This document shows, one piece after another, positions 36,935 to 49,229 of a DNA stretch of 64,000 bases; the stretch's first letter is position 1; every line of letters starts with the position of its first letter. The stretch spans positions 1,106,697 to 1,170,696 of the forward strand of contig RDEW01000018.1 of NCBI GenBank assembly GCA_011109175.1. Direction: 5' to 3'. The translations under genes and the position numbers were made by a program. Below the pieces are notes generated by a model. The model saw only the letters and a program-made list of their open reading frames with translations, was not told the origin of the DNA and did no database searches. Source of the stretch: Dicyema japonicum (lineage: Eukaryota; Dicyemida; Rhombozoa; Dicyemidae).

Positions 36935-37175
36935 GCAAAAGGACTGATGTCCCCTAATTCGAATCTCGCTGCTGTACATTCTGGCTGAAGGTTCAACGCA
37001 TCTTGATGAGTGACATCGTCATCAGTGAACATCTCACTGCAGAACCGGATCGTCTACAAAAAGACTCACACCCAACAAAAGAGCATTCCTTGGTTTTTCC
37101 TCATCGATTAGTTATGATAACTGTTCTCAACGAAGTACTCTCGTCGTTACATTACCTGGGATATCCACTTCCAAT
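36935..37175 (+). mobile_element. tRNA-derived SINE, copy C
   Basis: B-box-like aattcgaatctcgctgctgt (36955-36974), then gagtgaca.cgtcatcagtgaacat, cactgcagaaccggatcgtc and a region ending gatta.ttatgataactgttctc. These blocks occur in the same order in the copy at 63.6 kb. Confidence 0.7.
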
Positions 37176-37345
37176 CTCAGTATATTTCCTAAGAGCTTCC
37201 ATCTCAAATCGGTGATCTCGAGACTCAAAGGATCAGTGTAGCAAACATTATACATCGCTCTCTTGCTTATTTTCCATGGCAAATTCAAACCGAGCATTAT
37301 CCTCAGCAGCTTCGACCAAATTAGTCTATCCTCTGTTCCTCAGCC

Positions 37346-38060
37346 TTGGAAATCGTCCACGTTGATGAATTATATAATAGGATTTGTTTAACAGGGGCAT
37401 TTTATAGCCATAGCCGGAATGATGTACTTGATCGTCTTCCGTCAATCCAGTTATTTTTAACATTGTTCGGAGCAGCTAAGGCGAGAGTAGTTTTCGAACA
37501 ACGTCCTGAAATTAAAATTTATTTCCAACTGGATAATGGAAAACCGGCTCGGTGGGAATGCAGAGAAGTCGTCTACGTCATTATTTACCTCGGACAAAAG
37601 ATTGGGAAGGAAGACAATCACCTTGAAGTTAAACAAGTTCGGCATCCCTTTCCACAGATGTCAAAGGATCTTGGGTGTGACAATTTATATGCATCTCTGT
37701 TCAACACCTTACGTATAAAACATTCTATTGATATGGGAGAAGAAACTGAACGTATTGAAAAGTTTATCGGGAATATGGAAGAGTGGTACTCACCCAGTCT
37801 TGATGAACGTGTACAAACAATACATCGAGCCATGTTTCTCATATACATGCGCCTCGTGGGGTCCGTACATATTTTGGACAGATATGAGGAAAATTGAGGA
37901 AATGCAAAAGAGGGCTTACAGAGTAACGGAGAGTTGGATTTGTGAAGATCGTCGACCCGGACCTACGCCTCTGGAGGCCCTTATGAGACTTGACTCCAGA
38001 TCACGGGAAGTTGGCCCTAAAATTCAGGCAGCCGTCCTGTACGTTCATGCGCGGGCATGA
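37346..38060 (+). mobile_element. Jockey-like LINE post-RT domain, frame-broken
   Basis: Three frames in succession give LDNGKPARWECREVV, LNKFGIPFHRCQRILGVTI, and YKQYIEPCFSYTCASWGPYI with RKIEEMQKRAYRVTESW and GPTPLEALMRLDSRSRE. This is the segment after the RT of Jockey-type elements. It belongs to a different subfamily from 38.3 kb. Confidence 0.7.
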
Positions 38061-38199
38061 AGGAAGAACGACGGGCAAAGATGAGGTCTCTGTTAGAATG
38101 CATTGGGATCACGTGATAATTAGTTTTGTTTTACAGTGGTCTTAGGTTAAATAAATACAAAAAATAAAAAAATTAAGATATAATAAGATAATCTTTTTA

Positions 38200-38740
38200 T
38201 GCTATTGCTTCCCATTAAGAAGACCCTTTCAATCCTTGGAGTCATCCTGGATCCCCTCCTCACATTCACTCATCAAGTGGACCTAGTAACTGCAAAGATC
38301 CAAAAGAAAATTGGAATCTCGAGGCTTTCACTCACTCCCCAATATCTTCCCGCCCATCTTTAGAACTTCTATACAAACAATTTGTTCTACCTATTATCGA
38401 GATGCCTGTACTGCATGGATTGCCCCCTTATCAATATCGGCACAAAGCAAGCTGGTAGTTCTACAAAACCGATGTCTCATAATACTATTGAGATCGTCGA
38501 AAAAGACATCCACTTCGTTACTACGGAGAACACTAAACGTCCCCCCAATCATGGAATATCTTACAGAACGCCATCGAGACTTCCTTAAGATGGTAAAGTC
38601 CTTTGACCATTTTTTCGGACCGCACATCAGATTATTGGACGCCCGCCCGAGATATGAGAAGAAACCTTCCTCACTGTGGAGATAAATCCAGGACTCCAAA
38701 ACTAACCGCAGGAAAAGGACTAGTATGGACACCGGGATCA
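38200..38740 (+). mobile_element. LINE post-RT fragment (family of 42.4 kb)
   Basis: Reads LPIKKTLSILGVILDPLLTF, then ACTAWIAPLSISAQSKLVVL and RCLIILLRSSKKTSTSLLRR. It is about 85 percent similar by eye to 42470-42850. Internal stop near 38361. Confidence 0.75.
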
Positions 38741-40380
38741 GTTAATTAGACGTTAACTTTTATCCTCTTTCTCTTGATTTCAGGTTTATAAAATAAAATG
38801 CTATTGAGTCGGTTACGTTAAAGCTCTTTCGATTGAGGAAAAATGTCGGAAAAAAAGAGAAGGATCACTTATCAGATGGTAAGAATATAATTCTTGCCAC
38901 AATGTGGCAAAGTTACCCAAAGAATGAGCAACTTGAGAGTATTAAACATAATTTTTTTTCTACTTGAGCTTTCCGAAAAAAAGTGTAGAAAATTTATTCC
39001 AGAAGCAGCTTGACAGAATTAAGCTATTTTTTAGGTTTTATTTTCATTTATTATACATCTGAAAAAATTTTTGTTTTGATTGACAAAACTGACATCCGGG
39101 GACAGAAATGTGTCACTTATTGGTAGAATTTCTGATCTCAAGAAAATATTTTTAATATCTTGTCGTCCATTGTCTATTTTGATTAGTTTTTTTATACTAA
39201 ATATTTTTTGTTTTAGATAAATTTATCATAAAGTCAAAAAAAGGTTAGAATTTTGAAAATTTAATAACCAATAAAGTCAATTTTTATAAAGTCAAAAGTG
39301 AATTTAAAGTCAATAAAGTCAATTTTTAGGTCAAATTTCCGATTTATAAAGTCAAAAAATCCCCCTATTGATCACTAACCTTACTGAACCTCATTGGATC
39401 GTAAGAAGGAAAGAGGATCAGCGAGAAAGGATCTGGGTCATAGAGCGCATTTCCTTACGAATCGTGAGGGAGAATATGCTCTCCCTATTGAAGAAGTAAC
39501 CCATTTCAGCAAAGAAAACGCACTGAAAATAATCAAAAATTGTATTTCTCTAATGATTTATTGGCATCCAAAAATATCTGAAATTTAGATTTTCCGTAAT
39601 GTCCTTTCTATTACAAAAATGGGTCAGGAAGCAATTCGCTAGCAGCAGAGACGAAGTAACCTCAAATCATCAGAACGTTGATTAAGTTTTAGCAAAATTT
39701 GGTCCCCATGAGGCGCATGCATATTAGTAACATGAATCGATGTCCTTACACGTTCAGATAAACTTTATAGTACGTTCAACTCGATTCTTATATTTATTCC
39801 ATCAGTATTTCAACGTTGGCTTGGTACTATGTGACTCTTGATTAAAGATTTCTGTTTCTTCTGTTCCTCCTCTCCCTTTTTCGGATGGAGTGACGTCATG
39901 TGATCCGACTGTCTCAGGTAGCGCCCAGTGCCAGAGTAGCACGAAAAAGATCATTTTCTCTCCCCCAGTCCAATGTAGGTGTTTCCACAACTGGGAATAG
40001 ACGTCTTCTACCTTTTCTGCTGGATCTAGGTGACTTGTGTGACTTTGACTGAATCCGGGGTTAATAAAAATTTCATTAGCAATTGGAGCCTTATTTGTTT
40101 GAATAAATTACATTTGTTGTTTCCATACTTTCTACAATTCAGAGTATTTATAGCAATTTCTTCACTCCAATGAACAGAGTTTATTGCAAACAGTGAATCA
40201 GAGTCTTAATAAAACAAGGAGTTCATCGACGTTCTTGAATGTCCACTACATTTTAGAGTATAACCAAATTCCGTTCATGACGAGTTAATATTGTAGCCCT
40301 TCCGCCAAGAAGTAGTAATGTTACATTCTTAAACCTCAGTTTAGCCAAGAACCCCAGGTATCGAAAATGATTTTGACTTT
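38741..40380. other. No gene recognised
   Basis: Mostly AT-rich, with a short run of tandem 'aaagtcaa' words near 39230-39350. 39390-39470 weakly resembles the REL-RT tail but is not called. Confidence 0.4.
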
Positions 40381-40384
40381 GTTC

Positions 40385-40520
40385 TTTTCTATTTCTATTC
40401 GAACCCGGAACCACTTGGATTTGGTCCAGAACTTATTACAATATGCAATCCGGTATCTGTTACTCTATGGCCGGATTTGATAATCCGAGTGTTAGACCAT
40501 TCAATTTCAAGCCAGTGGAT
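40385..40520 (-). mobile_element. tRNA-like SINE fragment
   Basis: On the minus strand an A-box-like tggtctaacactcggat (around 40498-40482) precedes a B-box-like ggttccgggttcgaatag (40408-40391). The spacing of about 75-90 bp is larger than in a tRNA, so it is a SINE-like relic or a coincidence. Confidence 0.4.
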
Positions 40521-40984
40521 TGGCATCCTAGACAATCGGTATTTTTGTTGCCTCACCCAACTAACCGGCCATTATGAAATAATCAAAAAATTTATGACAA
40601 ATTACATTTCCTACAACTGAGCCATAATACTTGTACTTCCGCATGTGCAGCAAATAAGACTATTTTAGGTGTAAGCTTCCTCTTCTATTTTCTGCATTCT
40701 AGACATTTTTATCGATTGTTAGCCAAACAAGTCACTTCCTACCAAAAAAATTAAAACTCAAATTTAGTGGGACTTTATATAAATCAATAACCATTAGCTA
40801 ATCATATTGACACAATCGTCACAAAGTATCTAATCTCTATCGTCATGTCAAGATTGAATTAAACAAAACTGTTGACTATCTTCTCTGCCAATATTTGAAG
40901 GGATATCCCATAGTTGATATAATAATCAACAGTAACATTTCTCATAATTTGGAGAGATGACGATTTAAAACATATATACCAGGA

Positions 40985-41215
40985 TGGCAAAAGGGCCTGA
41001 TGGCTACTGGTTTTAATATCTCTGCTGTATATTCCTGCTGATGGTTCTACGTATCTAAGATGACTTAACTGAGAAATCAGATCGTCTATAAAGGACTCAA
41101 CAGAACAAAAGAAAAAAAGGTTTAAAGCATTTTTTGTTTTACCCTAGTGCGATTAGATATCATAACTGTTCTTCGATTAAATAAAGTGTGTCCTTTCTGG
41201 GAGGAGCTATAGGTA
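40985..41215 (+). mobile_element. tRNA-derived SINE, copy D
   Basis: Decayed head (atggctactggttttaatatctctgctgt), then the shared tail with cagatcgtct, caacagaacaaaag, cgattagatatcataactgt and aaataaagtgtgtcc. The last block also occurs at the end of the copy at 63.6 kb and marks the family's 3' end. Confidence 0.65.
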
Positions 41216-41331
41216 ATATGGCTAGAAAAGTGAGGTTTTGTTTAATTGCTTACACAATATTAATCAAATACAACCAAATTAAAACAAATATAATAACTAA
41301 AATCAAAGCTTTATTTATAAATCCTACAAAA

Positions 41332-42275
41332 TCATCGTCTACTTCTTTTACTGGCCGAATCCGAACCCCCGTAAGACCGTTTACTTGTGTCAGCAAATTC
41401 GGCCTTAAGTTTGATAATGTCAATCTCATCCAATAAACAGGGACCCATCGGTCGATAACCAAAGACCATTGGAGAAGCCAAACTTACGGTTGGGTTAACA
41501 CCACATTTCTGAGGAAAACAAACACCATTTTTTAACAAATAATCACTGCCTTTCTTAACATTCTCCTTCACTATTTGTGGGGGCTTATATGCCTCCACAC
41601 TCTTCCGTAGAAACGTGTTAGGGATACAAGTGGTCTTAACCACTTTCACTCCACATAGCTTACACTTTCCTTCCCCCTCACACATTGAATTTACACCTAA
41701 CAGATTACACACATAACATACAGGTACCACACACTGACTCGGAACAGCAGGAAAGAATGAAGGCATTCACACTCAATCCCTGACACACTGGACAGAACAA
41801 ATCCTCTTCAAACTTCTTATGGTTTGAATTCTCGTTCTCCTTGGTTGATAAATCCATAGAATATACAATTTTCACGTGTTTCTTAGGTGGGTCATCTTTT
41901 TTAGTTTCTACAGAGAGAGGAACCTTGCTTTTAGCTTGAATGGAGTAATGGCGAGTGAATGTGGAGGGTCTACTGATATTATATGCGGGAAACCTGTCGT
42001 TGTTCACATAAATGGGGATTCGGGAGATTAAAAGTCTTGTATTCTTTGGAATCAAGAAGTTCTTATCATCGTATACTAGAAATGGTCAAATATTAGGTAT
42101 TACTTAGTCCTGAGTCCTCGTTCGTCACAAGAATATCAAATCCTCCAGAACGCGATTGAGTCGTATTCTTTTCTATTACAGAGTTTTTGAAGTCTTTAAG
42201 AGGTATTCAATCCCCAACAAATCGTATTGTCTGGTATTCAGTAACACTTTTTAGTCTGTAATGAACAGCTGACAT
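41332..42275 (-). CDS. RBBP6-like DWNN/RING protein, with premature TGA
   Basis: RBBP6/Mpe1 proteins act in mRNA 3' end processing and as RING ubiquitin ligases. Exons on the minus strand: 42275-42104, 42075-41722, 41696-41332; introns are 28 nt (42076-42103) and 25 nt (41697-41721), and phases agree (296 codons). The DWNN ubiquitin-like domain is unmistakable: MSAVHYRLKS, TIRFVGD, FKNSVIEKN, FDILVTNED, then YDDKNFLIPKNTRLLISRIP. The RING reads FCPVCQG, CCSESVCGTC and CKLCG, followed by the family's NTFLRKSVEAYK. The CCHC zinc knuckle usual between DWNN and RING is absent. Codon 23 is TGA (42209-42207), inside an otherwise collinear DWNN. The protein is short compared with animal RBBP6 but near the size of minimal forms. 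Confidence 0.85.
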
Positions 42276-42379
42276 TCAATATGACCAACAAGAAACACAA
42301 AAAGTGACGGGTAATTGATTTATTTTAAATTAATAATTTTATTATATTTTAGTAAATTTATTCAATTATAAATTTAAAA

Positions 42380-43255
42380 ATTAAAAATGCATTGGGGTAT
42401 TTATTTCGAATGTGACTGCTACTTTCCTGCTACAAAATCAACATTTTGGAATTCTCAAGATATTTACATACTCTCCAATATCTTCCCGCCCATCGTTAGA
42501 CAATTTGTTCTACCTATTATCGAGTACGCCTCTACTGCATGGATTTCCTCCTTATCAATATCGGCACAGAGCAAGCTGGTAGTTCTACAATACCGATGTC
42601 TCATAATTCTATTGAGATCGTCGGAAAAGTCGTCCACTTCGTTACTACGGAGAACACTAAACGTCCCCCAATCATGGAATTACTTACGGAACGTCAGCGG
42701 AACTTCCTCAAGATGGCAAAGTCCCCTGACCATCCCCTCGGGCCGGACATCAAACCATATATGGACGCCTGCCCGAGATATGAGAATAAACCTTCCCCGT
42801 TGTGGAGATTAATCCAGGACTCCAAAACTAACCGCATGAAAAGGACTGGTATGGACACCGGGATCACTTTATTAGACGATAACTTTTATCAAGATAAACT
42901 GGCCTATGAAGATTTCTAATGCAAACCTTTATAGTACATGCAAATTCGGTATGCTGTCAGTTGATATTTTCAAATTAAGATGGAGCCTCTTTGGCCACGT
43001 GTTACGTTTAAATGGCCAGGTCCTCGCAAATGTCGCAATGGACAACTACTTCGCACACAGGAGCCGTATTCCGCGGAAGGTCAAAAACGACACTTCCGAC
43101 TATTTTGAATGAAGACCCATCGGCCGTTGGTATGAGACTAACTTCGGCGGACGATCTTGACTACCTAAGAGAACAAGCGCGCAACAGAGAATCATGGTCG
43201 AGGTTGACGGAGAGGATGATTAGAAATACGGCACAAGGGAAACTTACCTAATTTT
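42380..43255 (+). mobile_element. LINE post-RT domain to C-terminus
   Basis: Collinear segments in shifting frames: QFVLPIIEYASTAWISSLSI, LVVLQYRCLIILLRSS, MELLTERQRNFLKMAKSPDH, PSPLWRLIQDSKTNRMKRTG, FKLRWSLFGHVLRLNGQV, and ADDLDYLREQARNRESWSRL. This is the most complete 3' part of the LINE family that is also present at 22.3, 36.6 and 38.3 kb. Confidence 0.78.
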
Positions 43256-43379
43256 ATGTTTTCTCGGGATACACTCTACAAGCAGTACATTTAACCTAAA
43301 ATTTGTTATTCATGTGCTCTTGGGGGACAAACATCGCCGCTACGAATTTAACTTAGATCCATAAAATTCAGTCAAAGAC

Positions 43380-43610
43380 AGCGAAAGTACAGAAGTTTTC
43401 TTGCAAGGAAATCCTGCACAGATCTTTGAGAACTGGGCCATTTTTCTGGCGAAAGATTCATATGCACGAACCCCGTCCTTATCGCAGATGTGCCGGAACA
43501 CAGTCTTAGCACCAGGAAAAGATGCGAAGACTGCTAAGGGAAGCCGGGATCACCTGAATTTTCTTATTCTGGTTATGACGGTGGTTTTTTGTTAATAAAT
43601 TGAATTTAAA
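43380..43610 (+). repeat. Unclassified repeat end, copy 1
   Basis: The segment MRRLLREAGIT-stop and the following cattctggttatgacggtggttttttgtt-type tail recur at 49340-49425 (PRMLRRAGIT-stop). It looks like the 3' end of an ORF-bearing element, but I cannot name the family. Confidence 0.5.
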
Positions 43611-43854
43611 TAAAAAATACGATATATTGATTTGTTGCAGGATAGTGGTTGTCTTAAAATTGGATTTATATTTCGGCTACGTCTACAATCATGGAGAGAA
43701 AACGACGTACCCTATGGTACTTGATTGAAGATTTCTCTATCGTATCCACCTTACTCAAAAGACATCGAATGCATGAGGACACTCCTCTTAATTAGGAATC
43801 CATAATAAATTAATTAAAACTAATTTATTACGAAACAAGACAATCAAAATAATC

Positions 43855-44575
43855 AGTTGATAGGATGGAATGGCTGTTTCCCCTGACAACTGTCAGAGAA
43901 ATCCTTTGGAACAACAATTCGACTTCCCGAAGCTCATTGCTAACTTTCGAAATCATTGACCCAAGTGATCTCAGAAAAGAGACAGTCTTAGGCCCGAAGA
44001 CTCCATTCGTCTCGATAACAGTGGCTGTCGTATTTTTATCTTAAAATTCCCGAAAGTCGGAGCAGCCTACCTAGCTTTCAATGCGATACCAGCAAGTATC
44101 GACTAAGAATAGGCATCGGATCAAGAGAGGGCTTCACAACCCCGTTGATGGCTGCATGCCTCGGTAACCGGCCTCTGCTGAGACGGGAAGAGAGTGGGTG
44201 AAGTCCTTTGCAGTCCACAACAGATCCACAATGGCATAGATGAAGCTGGCACAGATCGATCCCGAGACGGATAGAATCCTACTCCGGAGGGCGTCCTGTT
44301 TCAGAAGGTAACCAATTGACGATGATAAGAATGCGTTCAGCCAATCACCGCTGTGAAAGGAAGAGGCTGCCAGAATGCAAGCCCTACGGTGCAAGTCTTC
44401 CGTTTGCATAAGGGTATGTGTGAACAGAATGTCGGTCCAGTTTCTCAGTGGGTCTGTATCAAGAGGGGGTTCTCCGGAAGCCACCGACCAGCTCTTCAAC
44501 CCATCAGCAATCTTGTCTTCCAGAGCCAACTTGCAGAGATCTGGAAGAATGGTCCGGATGAGAAACACTTAGCAC
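43855..44575 (-). pseudogene. REL-RT retroelement, 3' half
   Basis: Minus strand: HTLMQTEDLHRRACILAASS, GDWLNAFLSSSIGYLLKQDA, then, after breaks, ATVIETNGVFGPKTVSFL and LLFQRISLTVVRGNSHSI. These are the usual C-terminal blocks. The Cys/His block between them is disrupted. Closest in the window to the copy at 2 kb. Confidence 0.75.
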
Positions 44576-45016
44576 GATAAAGAGGACATGAAGGATGGTA
44601 AGGAAACGTCCACAACAAATGTTAGGCAGATGCCCCCAAATCTGAAGGTATAAAAGCTTGCTTCAATCCAACTTTATCGAAATTTATATTAACAATTTCT
44701 TCAATAGTCTTGGAGATGTTTAAATTCTCCAGGCTTTTTTAAAAATAGGTATCAAGGAGAGGAACGTACCAAACACATTAGCCTTGAAGGAATAAATAAT
44801 TCTTTAATAGAAAAAAGTATGTGGGTAAATTTCAAGATTAACGCTGGTAATTTCCGAAAGTTTTCTATTAAGAATACAAGGGATAATATCTTTGGAAATG
44901 GATAAGCCCAATATGTATATAATTAGACAATTATAACATTTTTAATTATTGTCTAAAAAAATTTATAAATTAAATAACTTGGAATATTTTATTAAATTAC
45001 CGCGCGTATCACTGTG
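44576..45016. other. No gene recognised; 5' flank of dUTPase gene
   Basis: AT-rich. No motif identified. Confidence 0.4.
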
Positions 45017-45609
45017 ATGTCCTCAAAAATTGTAACCCCTAATTATTATAAGCAGAAGAAAATACTTAACAGCACCATCAAAAGTAAAAGAAGAACAGAG
45101 AGTAATTCTATCTTTTCTGAAATAGCCCCCCAAACTGATAGATTAAAATCTGTACTTCTTTTTGAACGAATGAGTGATAATGCAATCCCCCCTTTTCGAA
45201 GAGATTCTACCTCACCTGGGATTAACTTATTCAGGTATATAATTGTATGATCTTAGTGCTTACGACTACGTAATCCCTGCGAACTCTGTGGTATTAGTGA
45301 AGACCGACATAAAGATTAAGTTCCCTGAAGGCAGCTATGGAAGAATAGGTTTGGAGTTGTAAGAATAGGTTTGGAGTTCCTTGCAAAAATCTTGGAAAGA
45401 AGCGGGTTTTTCTGAACGGTGAGGTGTTATCATTATTAATAGGAGGAGTCATCGATCCTGATTACAGGGGGAACATCGGACTAATTGTGGACAACCATGG
45501 GACTTTTGATTTTATTGGTTGCATTTGACTTTATTTAGTAAATCGTGGGGATTCCATTGGACTGATTGTTATTGAGATGATAGCTCTTCCGGACATTGTT
45601 ATGAATTGA
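45017..45609 (+). CDS. DUT: dUTP pyrophosphatase, 4 exons, motif II damaged
   Basis: Hydrolyses dUTP to dUMP, keeping uracil out of DNA. Exons 45017-45234, 45257-45418, 45443-45517 and 45539-45609, with introns of 22, 24 and 21 nt. Family blocks: SPGINLFSAYDYVIPANSV (motif I), LVKTDIKIKFPEGSYGRI, GGVIDPDYRGNIGLIVDNH (motif III, with the catalytic-site Asp and Tyr), and FDFIVNRGDSIGLIVIEM, equivalent to the GDRIAQLI motif. The PRSGLA motif expected after GRI is not readable. An exact-looking 20-bp tandem duplication (45341-45380) sits there and the frame breaks. About 65 N-terminal residues precede the core, rich in Lys/Arg. The last exon is part of a 133-bp duplication. Confidence 0.83.
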
Positions 45610-45769
45610 TTTGTGATTTTGTTTTAATTCCAGTATTTTTGATTTTATTGGTTGTATTTGACTTTATTTAGTAAATCGTGGGGATTCCATTGGACTGATT
45701 GTTATTGAGATGATAGCTCTTCCGGACATTGTTATGAATTGATTTGTGATTTTGTTTTAATTCCAGTAT
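45504..45769. repeat. 133-bp tandem duplication covering last dUTPase intron and exon
   Basis: 45504-45636 and 45637-45769 are almost identical (one c/t difference near 45521). The unit holds the 21-nt intron, the final exon with stop, and some 3' flank. A third partial copy begins at 45770. Confidence 0.9.
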
Positions 45770-45919
45770 TTTTGATATTTATTAATATTGTGTATTTTAT
45801 AAAATAGGGATCAATTTGTGTGTCGTAAAGTGATTGAGGACATAGAGGTGAGTCAGAAAAATACAGTCTCGTCTCTGGTGCCTGCACCTCTTCTCACATT
45901 CGATGTTGTTTAGAGTATT

Positions 45920-46065
45920 TCATAAACCTCCTGAAAAGGGAAGGTTTCTTTTCAAATTGCATATTCCAAGTAGGCAAGGATCTCTTCTTTGAGTGGTTTT
46001 TCGACTGACCTGCAGTTGTCAGAAAATTGCGTGGCCTGTCCGTAGATGTTCCGAAACTGCCTTAA
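45920..46065 (-). mobile_element. LINE fragment
   Basis: Minus strand gives NIYGQATQFSDNCRS and KEEILAYLEYAI, resembling HNFLKMARSSEEEILTYKNY at 36.65 kb. A short remnant. Confidence 0.45.
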
Positions 46066-46379
46066 CATTAAGCGTTTTCCTTAATAGGCGTTTTGCATTT
46101 CAGTAAAATTCGAAGGCATCGATTTTTTTTATAACTTCAAGCCTGTTTTGTGTTCAGTCTCTTGTGTTACTTGCATTGCTTCTTCTGGACTCACTTGCAG
46201 AGACTGTAAGATCGTCGGCATAATTTTTTGTGTCACGCTATTTTTTAATTTTGCTTTAAATTCGTTAAATAAAGCGAATATTTAATTTAAAAAAATAAAA
46301 TTAATAAATTAGACTAAAAATGAGCTCAAAGATTTTAATTTTATTAATTTTCAAATGAAAATCATAAAAAATATTGACG

Positions 46380-48120
46380 AGCAATTTTCATTGACCGTTA
46401 CTGTACAAAAACCATTCCGGAGAATGCATTTGGTAGTACTTCTAGTATTCTCTTGATTACAGAGGTGTCTACAAATATAGTTTGTATCGTCTGCATAGAG
46501 ATATCTGTTGCATTTGGTAGGAGTTTCTGAAAAACTTTAAAGCAACCTCCATTGATATTATGAAAAAGATTGGAGATAATGAATATTCCCGTGGGACACG
46601 TCGTATGAAATCCTGTGGACACTTCCCAGTATGACTGTGTTGTCCAGCGACATGTCTATTAAATGAATTTCATTTCGAAGGTAGCGGACGGACGTAAGCT
46701 GCTTAGATGGCCTTTGATTTACAGGTTTTTATTGGGACTAGTAGTCCTTCACAAAGAATTCCTGGATTGTAATACATTCCCGTTCTATTGAAAATTTTCA
46801 TATAACTCTCGCTAGTTCGATAGACCCGTACTGAAAGGTCCTGTGGTACTCCGTCAGATCCCGGAGATTCACTGGTATTGAGTTTAGATATCGCAGATAG
46901 TGTTTCTTTGATTTTTATTTTGTACTTTAGTGCCTTTGGGTTACCTGGATGCGGGAATTTATGTGACGATCGAACAACCTCTCATCATTCTTATATTTTT
47001 ACCAGCACTTCTCTTCCATTTAGCTGCTTATGCAGCTGTCCGATTTTTGTAAGTGGTCGGTTACAGAGTGTTCGTAATTCCTTCGATTTGACTGGATTTG
47101 TCAATCTTTCTTTTCGTAGAAGTTGCTTCTGTAGAAGCGAGAACTTCTCGGTTTTTGATTTTCTTGAAATCTCGTCGATTGAGTTGTATCCGTGGCTTTT
47201 CTTGCTATAATTTTATTATAGTGACTATTTCCTTCCACTATTCAATCGGGGATATATCTTTCAGTGGTTTCATACTTTTGGTCAGGGTGATCCTATATCT
47301 TTGTCGGGTTGTTTCATCAAATAACAGACTCCACTGCTATCGGACACTATGCTCTTCCTACAAAGGCACGTGTCATACAAAAAAGGGCAACAGCTTTACG
47401 ATGATCTTTTGACGTCAGGAGATCGTTGTAGGATCTCGAGTCAACTATAATTTCTTTTGGCCTTGTCTGCATACCATATACTCGATTTGGTTAGATATCA
47501 TGATTAATGTGTCATGTTGGGTTCTTCTTGTCACAGTCCACGTGGTAATGTGTGTTTGAATGTGTATTGCAGGTTCATGTTAAAAATTCAACTATTAGTG
47601 TCCAGGAGATTCCTTATGTTTTTCCCATGTGATTCAATACATAGGTCTCATCAGGCTCTCTGTCAGTTATAGCCTCTAGTCTCCAGCAATAAGAAGCAGT
47701 ACGATGACATTTCTGCATATACACTTGAGAGGGAATCACAAAACTCTTCTATGTTCCTTGCAACTCTAGTCCCTGTTGGGACATAAATGTTTATGTAAGA
47801 ATTCTTACTTTCCCATCACGGATTTTCATAATGCTGAGCCGATCATTGATCCTCTTTATTGTGCTAACATATGGTTCAATACTCTTAAAGACAGCGAAGC
47901 CAATACTACTACAATGTGGGGATTCGGAGGCACATATGTAGTCAACAATATTCATCATGTGTTGCTTCTTTACCTTCGTTTTTTGTAAACATCAGATTGA
48001 TACTTTGTAGCTTTTGAGGACATGAGCCAGCTAACGCCTCCTTTGATCATCGTTCAGGCCACTTGCGTTTAGGAAGCCAAGAGTGAAAGGACCCTTACTG
48101 ACTTAGCGTGCGCCATGGAG
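46380..48120 (-). mobile_element. RTE-like LINE, endonuclease plus RT, decayed
   Basis: Endonuclease pieces on the minus strand between 48110 and 47640: TLGFLNASGLNDDQRRR, IGFAVFKSIEPYVSTIKRI, and VARNIEEFCDSLSSVYAEMS. RT pieces: IKETLSAISKLNTSESPGSD with GVP (about 46895-46840), SLSPIFFIISMEVALKFF (around 46560) and YLYADDTNYI (around 46490) with the catalytic YADD intact. Frames shift repeatedly. Elements are full-order but non-functional. Confidence 0.7.
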
Positions 48121-48683
48121 GGTGGTCACCAACGTCCGATATTAAAATTTGATAAAAGTGGAGGAATCAGCAAAAGGGATATAAATGTCAACAAGAATAA
48201 GTAAACCACCCCCAACTGAACTAGTAAAGGTCGGAATAATTTTTGAAATATGGAGACTTGGATTTCGATGTAACCTTTGTTTATTGAATAAGCAGTGTCC
48301 ATTTTATAAGCCAAGTAAATTAGTACATTTTCTTGAAAAGTCCGTTTATGTTCAACCGAATCAACTTTGACTGAAATGACTCTGGTTCAGAATTAGATTC
48401 TCGCCACCACACATGATTAAAGAAATCTGGAAACGTTAGTTTGGCGCCCCTCTCGTAGCCACTAACAAGCAAACTATTTTGTAGTCTCTCGATAGGGGAA
48501 AGAAGTGGGTTTGTTCGCTACAAAAGTAGGAAATTTTCTACACGAGAAAGTGACACGCATGAAAACCAAAACCTAATTTTTTAAATAAAATTAATTATTT
48601 GAAAAATAAAATAAATTTTAAATAATAAATCGTGAAATAAACGTGATTCTTGTTTGCCCTTATATACTTTGTAAAGAAATTTA
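48121..48683. other. No gene recognised
   Basis: Short open stretches without known motifs; AT-rich at the right end. Confidence 0.4.
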
Positions 48684-49115
48684 AATGGAAGTCGAGGAAA
48701 GAATATTTTCAGATGATTCTACTTCAGATTCTGACAGAGAGCTACTAGACTTGTATCAAAGGGATATATCAAATCTGGCCTCTACAAAAGTAGAGAAGAA
48801 AAACGACAGGATCAGGATAATGAAGGTTTAACTAGGGTACTATCTCAATTCTCCCAATCCAAGTTAATGTTGATAGAAAGACTCGATATCCTTGTGAGAG
48901 GCCAACAATTCGTTGAATTCCCCGAAAATGAACAGAAAAGTGGAAAAAGTTCAATTAATGTTGATTTCACCGACAGACGGTCTCGTGAAAAGCTGTCCTT
49001 TATGGCGACTCAGAAGACTGTCTCTGAAGGACTCGGCAGATTATACAAACTTGGAGTTCCTCTACCAGACTCGATGATTACTTTGCAGAAATGGCCAAAT
49101 CTGACGTCTACGTGA
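48684..49115 (+). CDS. Hypothetical acidic protein, two frames
   Basis: Starts MEVEERIFSDDSTSDSD, then runs on one base out of frame as DNEGLTRVLSQFSQSKLMLI, ERLDILVRGQQFVEFPE and SMITLQKWPNLTST before the stop at 49115. The join lies near 48790, by a micro-intron or an indel that I cannot place. I do not recognise the family. It lies just upstream of a repeat end (49230-49430), so it may be the gag-like ORF of an element. Confidence 0.4.
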
Positions 49116-49229
49116 AAAAAAGTCAGTGTGCGACTGGTAGAATAGACCGGGGAAAGATTATTAGTTTGATTCTTTTGTTCCTCCTCTTCCCTTTTGGCTC
49201 CAGGGAGCTTCAATTGTTAGCCTGCGTCA

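Noticed and set aside
39390-39590. REL-RT tail near 39.4 kb
   Set aside because: Only a short Arg/Lys-rich stretch resembles the tail; not enough to call.
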